Below, in pieces: positions 57,404 through 64,000 of a DNA stretch of 64,000 bases. The DNA is from Corallococcus macrosporus (GTDB lineage Bacteria > Myxococcota > Myxococcia > Myxococcales > Myxococcaceae). The notes beneath the pieces are model-generated. The model saw only the letters and a program-made list of their open reading frames with translations, did no database searches and was not told where the DNA came from. A program made the position numbers and the translations under genes. The first letter of the stretch is position 1; each line of letters begins with the position of its first letter. The stretch is from NCBI RefSeq assembly GCF_017302985.1, contig NZ_JAFIMU010000006.1, forward strand, positions 62,001 through 126,000, given 5' to 3'.

Positions 57404-58003
57404 TTGGCTTCTGGCAACCGTTTGATTTTCCTGGGCTTCCTCGCGGCAGGCGTGCTCTCAGGTTGTGCCTCCCAGAAGGCGGCGGAGAACCCTGACGCGG
57501 CGCGCAAACGTCCGGAGGCGGAAGGCATCCGGGGGAAGCAGGACCCCGGGGAGACCGTGACGGAGCTGGACGCCAACGGCGACGGCCGCACGGACGTCTG
57601 GGAGTACCGGGTGAAGGACGTGCTCGTGCGCAAGGAGCTGGACCTGAACTGGGACGGCCGCGTGGACGTCACCCAGTACCTGGATCCGCAGGGCGCGAAG
57701 GTCCGCGAGGTGATGGACCTGGACTACGACGGCAAGGTGGACGCGACGTACCACTACGCCGAGGGCAAGCGCACGAAGGGCGAGCGCGACCTGGACGGCG
57801 ATGGGCGCGCGGACTCGTGGCTCTACTACGAGAACGACACGCTCGTGCGGAAGGAGCGCGACGCGAACCACGACGGCCGGGTGGACTACTGGGAGTACTG
57901 GGAGAACGGCCAGGTGGACCGCATTGGCGAGGACCTGGACGGCGACGGCACCGTGGACCAGTGGACGCGCAACCCGAACCCGGTGGCGAAGCCCAAGGAG
58001 TGA
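57404..58003 (+). CDS. lipoprotein with tandem Asp-rich calcium-binding-like repeats
   Basis: A 199-residue predicted lipoprotein. Signal peptide ends with lipobox VLSGC near residue 21. The mature part has about seven loops of the form D-x-[ND]-x-D-G-[RK]-x-D, e.g. DANGDGRTDVW, DLDGDGRADSW and DANHDGRVDYW, like dockerin/EF-hand or thrombospondin type 3 loops. The TTG start at 57404 has GGAGG five bases before; a second TTG lies at 57392. Its function is unknown; a Ca2+-stabilised outer-membrane protein is likely. Confidence 0.85.
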   Translation: MASGNRLIFLGFLAAGVLSGCASQKAAENPDAARKRPEAEGIRGKQDPGETVTELDANGDGRTDVWEYRVKDVLVRKELDLNWDGRVDVTQYLDPQGAKVREVMDLDYDGKVDATYHYAEGKRTKGERDLDGDGRADSWLYYENDTLVRKERDANHDGRVDYWEYWENGQVDRIGEDLDGDGTVDQWTRNPNPVAKPKE

Positions 58004-58016
58004 CGTCGCGTCAGCG

Positions 58017-58043
58017 GCCGGCGCACCCGCAGGGCGCGCCGGC
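58017..58043. terminator. hairpin between convergent lipoprotein and cupin genes
   Basis: An 8-bp GC stem (58017-58024 with 58036-58043) lies 14 bases after the lipoprotein stop and 17 before the cupin stop. No T-run follows. Confidence 0.5.
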
Positions 58044-58060
58044 TCGCGGTACAGCGAAGG

Positions 58061-58423
58061 CTACGGGGCGCTGGTGCCCGTGCGCCCGTAGGAGTCCTCC
58101 AGGCGGACCACGTCGTTCAGCTCGGGGGTGCTGACCTCGAGGATGTCGCAGTCGGTGATGGCGACCATGCGGTGCTTGGTCAGCGGCTTGATGTGGTAGC
58201 TCTCACCGGGGTTCATCTCCTTCTCGATGAGGCCCTGACCCTCGTCGACGACGAAGAGGAGCTTGCCGCTCTGGACGTGGATGGTCTCGTCCTTGACGTT
58301 GTGGAACTGGAGGCTCAGCTTGTGGCCGGCCTTCACGTGCAGGAGCTTGCCCACGTAGCGCTCCGTGTGGGCCCAGATGAGCTCGTGACCCCAGGGCTTC
58401 TCCACCCGCTTCGTCGTCGTCAT
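58061..58423 (-). CDS. cupin, mannose-6-phosphate isomerase type II-like
   Basis: A 120-residue single cupin domain. It opens KRVEKPWGHELIWAHTERYVG and has the metal-binding pattern HKLSLQFHNVKDETIHVQSG, as in the C-terminal isomerase domain of ManC/AlgA proteins. In others this domain converts fructose-6-phosphate to mannose-6-phosphate for GDP-mannose. As a free-standing domain its activity is uncertain. The context of sugar-nucleotide enzymes supports a polysaccharide role. Confidence 0.85.
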   Translation of the reverse strand: MTTTKRVEKPWGHELIWAHTERYVGKLLHVKAGHKLSLQFHNVKDETIHVQSGKLLFVVDEGQGLIEKEMNPGESYHIKPLTKHRMVAITDCDILEVSTPELNDVVRLEDSYGRTGTSAP

Positions 58424-58453
58424 GTTGCTTCGTCTCTTCCTTGCCCAGCAGCG

Positions 58454-59398
58454 CTAGTTCGTGCCGGCCACGTACGCGTCGAGCTGGGTCTCGCGCTTGA
58501 AGTCCGTCAGGTACCGGCCCGCGGCTTCCTTGCTGGCGAAGCTGCCCATCCGGACGCGGTACCAGGTGCCCTTTCCGGGCACCTCCGCCGCCAGGATATA
58601 CGGGGCATAGCCCCGGTCTCGCAACCGCGCGGCGAAACGGTCGGCGTCCTGGCGGCTCTGGAAGGCGGAGAGCTGGAGCGTGAACGCCCCACCCTTCACG
58701 GCCTCCGAGGGGCGCGGCGGCTCGGCCGGCAGCGCCTGGGCCCGGGCGATGGCCTCCTTCATGCCCCCGTCACGCACGGCGGTGCGGGTGGCGACCGGCG
58801 TCTCCTCCACCTTTCCCTTCACCGGCTCCGGCTTCACGGGCTCTGGCTTCGCGGTGGCGACCTTCGCCGGCTCCGGCTTCGGCTGGGGCTTCACCGGCTC
58901 CGGCTTCGCGACGGGCTTGCCGTTGGCGATGGCGTCCTCCTCGGCGGCGTCCATGGCGGGCAGCTCGCCCGTGTCGGGGTCCGGCGTGGGGGCGGGGGCG
59001 GCGGGCTTCGCGGCGACCTTGGGGGCTTCCGCGGGCTTCGTCTCCGGCTTCACCTCGGGCTTCGCGGCGGCGGCGGTGGCCTTGGGGGCCTCCGGCTTCG
59101 CGGCGGGCTTGGGCAGCGGCGGGAGGGGCTCGGAGCCCGTCTTGCGGGTGAGCTCGTCCGGGAAGGTGAGCGGCGGCTCCTGGCGCGCGTCGTTGAGGAC
59201 CTGCGCGTTGGCGTCCAGCGCGGAGAGCAGGTCCGGGGCGGCGGCGGTCTGCGCGTCGCCGGAGAGCTTCTTGCCCACGACGACGCCCAGCACGAACACG
59301 GCGCCCAGCACGACGATGCCGGCGATCAACAGGCTGACGATCTGCCGGTTGTCCAACGAGACGTCGAACTTCTCCTTCATCCGGTGGGCGTCACGCAT
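58454..59398 (-). CDS. membrane-anchored SPOR-domain protein
   Basis: A 314-residue protein: short cytoplasmic N-terminus, one membrane segment (about residues 20-42, SLLIAGIVVLGAVFVLGVVVG), a long Lys-Pro-Glu/Ala linker (about 85-215) made of PKPEP/KPEVKPE-like units, and a C-terminal SPOR domain (about 235-310; TLQLSAFQSRQDADRFAARL, VRMGSFASKEAA). SPOR domains bind denuded septal peptidoglycan, so a cell-division role is likely. An ATG at 59380 is an alternative start. Confidence 0.88.
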   Translation of the reverse strand: MRDAHRMKEKFDVSLDNRQIVSLLIAGIVVLGAVFVLGVVVGKKLSGDAQTAAAPDLLSALDANAQVLNDARQEPPLTFPDELTRKTGSEPLPPLPKPAAKPEAPKATAAAAKPEVKPETKPAEAPKVAAKPAAPAPTPDPDTGELPAMDAAEEDAIANGKPVAKPEPVKPQPKPEPAKVATAKPEPVKPEPVKGKVEETPVATRTAVRDGGMKEAIARAQALPAEPPRPSEAVKGGAFTLQLSAFQSRQDADRFAARLRDRGYAPYILAAEVPGKGTWYRVRMGSFASKEAAGRYLTDFKRETQLDAYVAGTN

Positions 59399-59558
59399 GG
59401 CGGGGCAAACCTCATTGCGCGCTCGGGCCGTGTAACGGCCTGTAGCGACAGCGTGCGCGCAAGCTACGCCCCACCCCCAGGCGGGTCAAATTCACGGAGA
59501 CCGCGCCGGACGCGTGCGCGCGAGGCCTGAAGTCAGGCGCCGGACGCGCCGGGTGGGA

Positions 59559-60605
<1,047 letters not shown>

Positions 60606-60700
60606 GGGGCTCCTTCCTACACGCCCCCGGGCCGGGACGCACGGCCCGAGGCGCTCCAGGCCCCCTCCCCTGCCCTCCGGCCGGCGAGGAGGCCCTCTTC

Positions 60701-61966
60701 TCAATGGCTCCGGGCCGCCCAGGCCGTGAGCCGGGCGCGGAGCTCGTCCGCGGTGTTCAGCGACGGATCATCGAGCACCGTCTCCACCAGGTACCGGGTC
60801 GCCTCGCCCACCTTCGGCGAGGGGCCGATGCCCAGTGTCTTCATGATGTCGCCGCCGGTGAGCGCCAGCTCCTTCGCGGACAGCGGAGGCTTCGCGGCGG
60901 CCAGCGCCTCCAGCCGCGAGGCCAGCGCCTCCAGCGCGGGGAGCTGCTCCGGCGCCCGGACCTGGACGCGGGCCTTCGCCACGGACAGGAGCGCGGGCAG
61001 GTTCGTCAGCCCCACGCGAGCGAGCAGCCGGCGCAGCGCGGGGTCCGTGTCCTGGACGCGCGTCTCCAGCTTCGCGTGCTCGACGAGCAGGCCGATGAGG
61101 TCGGCTGACTTGTTGGGGAACTTCAGGCGCAGGCATAGGTCCTTCGCCTGCGTCGCGGTGTCGATGTCCGCGAGCAGCGTGGCCATGCGCAGGTCCGCGT
61201 CCAGCGGCGCGGCCTGCACGGCGGCTCGGGCGAGCCGGGCGGCCTCCGCGTCCGCGCGGGCCACCTCCGGCAGGAAGCACTCCATCAGCCCCGTGTCCGC
61301 GAGCAGGTGCAGCCCCGTCTCCGCGCGGGGGGACAGCAGCAGCTTGAGCAATTCCTCTCGCACGCGCTCCAGCGCGACCTTGCGGAACACGGCCAGGGTC
61401 GCGGGGATGGCGTCGCGCGTGGCGGGGTCCAGGGTGAAGCCCAGCACGGCGGCGAAGCGCACGGCGCGCAGGGGGCGCAGGCCGTCCTCGGAGAAGCGCT
61501 CCAGCGCGGAGCCCACGCAGCGGATGAGCTTCGCGGGCAGGTCCACCTGTCCGCCGAACGGATCCACCAGCTCGCGGTCGAGCGGGTTGTACGCCATGGC
61601 GTTGATGGTGAAGTCGCGCCGGGACAGGTCCTTCACGATGTCGCGCTCGAAGGACACGGAGCTGGGGCGCCGTCCGTCCAGGTAGTCCCCCTCCGAACGG
61701 AACGTCGTCACCTCCACGTGGTTGCCGCCGGTGACGACCGTCACGGTGCCGTGCTGGATGCCGGTGGGGATGACCTTGCGGAAGGCGCGCTGGACCTCTT
61801 CCGGCAGGGCGCTCGTCGCGACGTCGAAGTCCTTGGGATGGACCTTGCGCACCATGTCCCGCACGCAGCCGCCCACCAGGTAGGTGGGATGGCCCAGCTC
61901 GCGCAGGCGGGTGATGACTTCGAGCACGGGCTTCGGGATTTCGGCGTCGTGGAGGTTGGCGATCAT
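60701..61966 (-). CDS. CCA tRNA nucleotidyltransferase / poly(A) polymerase family
   Basis: Class II nucleotidyltransferase of 421 residues. It shows TYLVGGCVRDMV, the catalytic acidic pair in KDFDVATSALPEE, TFRSEGDYLDGRRPSSVSF and SRRDFTINAMAYNP. An HD domain is not evident. The head and neck match the family that adds CCA to tRNA or A tails to RNA; which of these cannot be told from reading alone. The ATG at 61966 is preferred over an in-frame GTG two codons upstream. Confidence 0.88.
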   Translation of the reverse strand: MIANLHDAEIPKPVLEVITRLRELGHPTYLVGGCVRDMVRKVHPKDFDVATSALPEEVQRAFRKVIPTGIQHGTVTVVTGGNHVEVTTFRSEGDYLDGRRPSSVSFERDIVKDLSRRDFTINAMAYNPLDRELVDPFGGQVDLPAKLIRCVGSALERFSEDGLRPLRAVRFAAVLGFTLDPATRDAIPATLAVFRKVALERVREELLKLLLSPRAETGLHLLADTGLMECFLPEVARADAEAARLARAAVQAAPLDADLRMATLLADIDTATQAKDLCLRLKFPNKSADLIGLLVEHAKLETRVQDTDPALRRLLARVGLTNLPALLSVAKARVQVRAPEQLPALEALASRLEALAAAKPPLSAKELALTGGDIMKTLGIGPSPKVGEATRYLVETVLDDPSLNTADELRARLTAWAARSH

Positions 61967-62163
61967 GACCACGAACTACGTTGCCGTCTTCCGGCGGGCC
62001 TGACCACTGCGGAGGCCCCGTGAAGGCTGGCATACGACAAATGACGTATACGTGCGCGAATGAAAGTCTTCAGGAAACTCTCGCGCACACGCCCCGACAA
62101 TCATTTCAACGCAGCACCTACCGCGGGCGGGGCCAGGAGCCGCCGCCCCCAGCGAGGAAGACC

Positions 62164-62553
62164 ATGCTCAAGTCCATCAGCAGCTACACGTTCAAGAACC
62201 CCTCCCGCCTGCAGATCGACCGCACGTCGGACGGCGCGAAGTCCGTCTACGGACAGCAGGTCAACGGGATGAACTACTTCCTGGACAAGAAGGGCGTCGG
62301 CATCTCCGACCGCTCGCGGGACAGCGTCATCGACAACGTCAAGAAGGTGGAGAACGGGAAGCGCAGCGAGATCAACGCGCACCAGCGCGAGGTCGTCGGC
62401 TTCACCAAGGACGCCTTCGAGAGCTTCCGCAAGGGCAACATCCGGCAGGGGTCCGTGGAGGCCGCGGGAGCGGTGCTCAACGCGGCGGGGTCTGTCTTCA
62501 AGTCCACGTACACGGAGACGCCGCACGAGAAGCAGGGCATCCTCCCCTACTGA
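62164..62553 (+). CDS. small hypothetical protein, 129 residues
   Basis: Protein I do not recognise, with a good GAGGAAG ribosome-binding site. It is charged and mostly helical, with a Gly/Ala segment EAAGAVLNAAGSVF at about residue 100 but no clear signal peptide or membrane helix. Phrases such as RDSVIDNVKKVENGKRSEIN suggest a coiled coil. A 197-base gap before it has an AT-rich TACGTATACG patch that may be its promoter. Confidence 0.65.
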   Translation: MLKSISSYTFKNPSRLQIDRTSDGAKSVYGQQVNGMNYFLDKKGVGISDRSRDSVIDNVKKVENGKRSEINAHQREVVGFTKDAFESFRKGNIRQGSVEAAGAVLNAAGSVFKSTYTETPHEKQGILPY

Positions 62554-62648
62554 CCCCTGCCTGCTGACGGGGCCGGGGAGCGTTCCTGGAGTGCTCCCCT
62601 TCCCCGCCATGCGGCACGGTGGGCGCGTCTGTTAACGATGGACGCGCC

Positions 62649-63077
62649 ATGTCCGAATCCCGAACCACCGCGGTGCACGTGCACGACGCCTGTGACGTCT
62701 ACGTGGGCCGCGCCTTCCGTGCCTGGGCGAAGCCCGGCCCGCTCAACCCGGTGCCGGGCCGCTTCGGCAACCCGTTCAAGCCCGGGGGCGTGAAGACCTG
62801 GAAGGCGATGATCCGCACGTACTTCGAGCCCTGGCTGGCGAAGCTGCCCGCCGACGAAGCCGAGCGGATCCGCGACGAGGCCCAGCGGCGCATGGCGCCC
62901 GGCCCGGACGCGTTCGAATCCTTCCGCTGGTACCTGGAGCTGCGCACGCAGCACGACGCGGACTTCCTGCGCGACGTGCGGACGCTGCGCGGCAAGCGGC
63001 TGGGCTGCTGGTGCAAGCCGGGCCCATGCCACGCGGACGTGCTGGCCGCGTGGCTGGACGCGGGCCCGAGTCAGTGA
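62649..63077 (+). CDS. DUF4326-domain protein
   Basis: A 142-residue protein with the DUF4326 pattern: an N-terminal YVGRAFRAWAKPGPLNPV, GRFGNPFKPGGVKTW, and the C-terminal cysteine signature LGCWCKPGPCHADVL. The three clustered cysteines and a histidine suggest a metal site. The family is found in bacteria and phages and has no assigned biochemical function. The ATG at 62649 is chosen. It converges on and overlaps the alpha/beta-hydrolase gene end by seven bases. Confidence 0.85.
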   Translation: MSESRTTAVHVHDACDVYVGRAFRAWAKPGPLNPVPGRFGNPFKPGGVKTWKAMIRTYFEPWLAKLPADEAERIRDEAQRRMAPGPDAFESFRWYLELRTQHDADFLRDVRTLRGKRLGCWCKPGPCHADVLAAWLDAGPSQ

Positions 63078-64000
63078 CGTGCGTTCTCCCGCTCGCGGAC
63101 CTGCGCGGGCTGGAGCGTGAGCGTCGCGTCCACCTGCCGCCGCGTGCCCAGCGCTTCCGCCAGCGTCAGGCATGCCTGGGCAATGGCGTTGCGCGCGGCG
63201 AGTGAGTCCGCCAGCGGATCCAGCATCACGAAGTCGTGGATCATCCCTTCGTATTGGAGGGCCAGCGTCGGGACGCCCGCGTCCACCAGCCTGCGTGCGT
63301 AGGCCTGGCCTTCGTCGCGGAGCACGTCGCACTCGCCGTTGAGGATGAGCGCGGGAGGCAGACCTCGCAGCTGCGCGTCCGTCGCGCGCAGGGGGCTGAC
63401 CAGGGGCTCCGTGCGGACGGAGGAGTCCGGGGCGTAGTTGTCCCAGAACCACTGCATTCCGCTCCGGGTGAGGAAGTAGCCGTCCGCGTAACGCTCATAC
63501 GAGGCCGTGTCGAAGCGGGCATCCGTGACGGGATAGAACAGCACCTGCTGGAGGATGCGAGGGCCGCCGCGCTCCTTCGCCACCAGCGTGAGCGCCGCCG
63601 CCAGGTTCCCGCCCGCGCTGTCCCCCGCCACGGCGATCCGCTGACCATCCAGGTCCGCTTCGCCGCCGTTCTTCGCGACCCACTGGAGCGCGGCATAGGC
63701 CTGCTCGAGTTGCGCTGGGTATTGGCCTTCCGGCGCGGGCGTGTAGTTGATGAACACGACCGCGCACCGGCTGCCCACGGCCAGTTCCCGGATCAGCCGG
63801 TCGTGCGTGTCCTTGTCACCCAGCACCCAGCCACCGCCGTGGAGGTAGAGCACCACGGGCAGCCTTTCCGACACGTCCGCGGGACGCACGATGCGGACGG
63901 AAACCCGGCCGTCGGGGCCTACCGGCAGGACACGGTCCTCGACGCGGGCGGGCTTCTTCGCGCTCTTTCCCGACTGCACGCTCCGCAGCACGGCACGCGC
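63071..64000 (-). CDS. alpha/beta-hydrolase (HSL-type esterase), 5' end outside window
   Basis: Carboxylesterase/lipase of the hormone-sensitive lipase family. The HGGGW oxyanion motif (LYLHGGGWVLGD), the nucleophile in GDSAGGN, catalytic Asp in NGECDVLRDEG and His in EGMIHDFVML are all present. The frame continues to the last base; the codon at 63991 is GTG, but the real start is probably beyond 64000. Substrate is unknown. It is followed convergently by the DUF4326 gene. Confidence 0.85.
   Translation of the reverse strand, partial: ARAVLRSVQSGKSAKKPARVEDRVLPVGPDGRVSVRIVRPADVSERLPVVLYLHGGGWVLGDKDTHDRLIRELAVGSRCAVVFINYTPAPEGQYPAQLEQAYAALQWVAKNGGEADLDGQRIAVAGDSAGGNLAAALTLVAKERGGPRILQQVLFYPVTDARFDTASYERYADGYFLTRSGMQWFWDNYAPDSSVRTEPLVSPLRATDAQLRGLPPALILNGECDVLRDEGQAYARRLVDAGVPTLALQYEGMIHDFVMLDPLADSLAARNAIAQACLTLAEALGTRRQVDATLTLQPAQVRERENARH

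Noticed and set aside
62044..62053. Ten-base palindrome ACGTATACGT
   Set aside because: Too short to support more than a possible promoter patch.

Overview
The window is a very GC-rich chromosomal segment with strong third-codon-position GC, dense head-to-tail operons and few AT-rich patches. Several traits together point to a myxobacterium of the Myxococcaceae (Corallococcus/Myxococcus type): menaquinone-based respiration, a shikimate operon, a stand-alone PilZ fusion protein, many proteins without close textbook relatives, and GTG/TTG starts. This placement is inferred from gene content; no rRNA is present to prove it. I saw no tRNA, rRNA, CRISPR array, insertion sequence or integrase. Almost everything is chromosomal housekeeping, with one accessory-looking stretch at about 18.5-27 kb.

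Layout. 0-5.5 kb: a 5'-truncated LytM/M23 peptidase, a secreted barrel-like protein, then (minus strand) rsmI, yraN and an SMC/YhaN-like protein that has lost its Walker A motif. 5.6-8.0 kb (minus): the ribosomal operon rpsP-khpA-rimM-trmD-rplS, closed by a strong terminator. 8.1-10.2 kb: rlmN and a siderophore-interacting protein with a Fur box directly upstream. 10.3-18.4 kb (minus): a TCA-cycle cluster icd-mdh-sdhA-sdhB-sucC-sucD-ndk, without the membrane anchor gene sdhC. 18.6-27.0 kb: an ATPase-fold protein, a PilZ/acyltransferase-like fusion, a haem-oxygenase-like diiron protein, a flavin monooxygenase, a methyltransferase, a tiny gene and a cytochrome P450, which together look like an uncharacterised tailoring or biosynthetic locus.

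27.1-34.6 kb (minus): the menaquinone operon menF-menD-menH-menA-menC-menE. Facing away from it, 34.7-41.5 kb (plus): aroF-ubiE/menG-aroK-aroDE-aroC-aroB-aroA, coupled by 1-20 base overlaps. The aro operon makes chorismate, the men operon uses it, and ubiE in the aro operon performs the last menaquinone step. The shared divergent control region holds a perfect 13-bp-arm inverted repeat at the predicted aroF transcription start. Citrate synthase (gltA) follows at 41.6 kb.

43-48.5 kb: acyl-CoA ligase, a zinc-ribbon protein with an acidic tail, an exported BFN/DUF151 protein, pyruvate kinase and an unknown protein. 48.5-51.8 kb (minus): pyrB-pyrC-carA. 51.9-55 kb (minus): lepA-lepB. 55.1-58.4 kb: two sugar-nucleotide epimerase/decarboxylase-type genes with a ribbon-helix-helix regulator, a lipoprotein with Asp-rich repeats, and a mannose-phosphate-isomerase-type cupin, suggesting surface polysaccharide metabolism. 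58.4-62 kb (minus): SPOR-domain protein, mnmA, CCA-adding/poly(A) polymerase-type enzyme. 62-64 kb: two small proteins (one DUF4326) and an alpha/beta-hydrolase cut by the window end.

All assignments are from reading motifs and gene order by eye. No database search was run.
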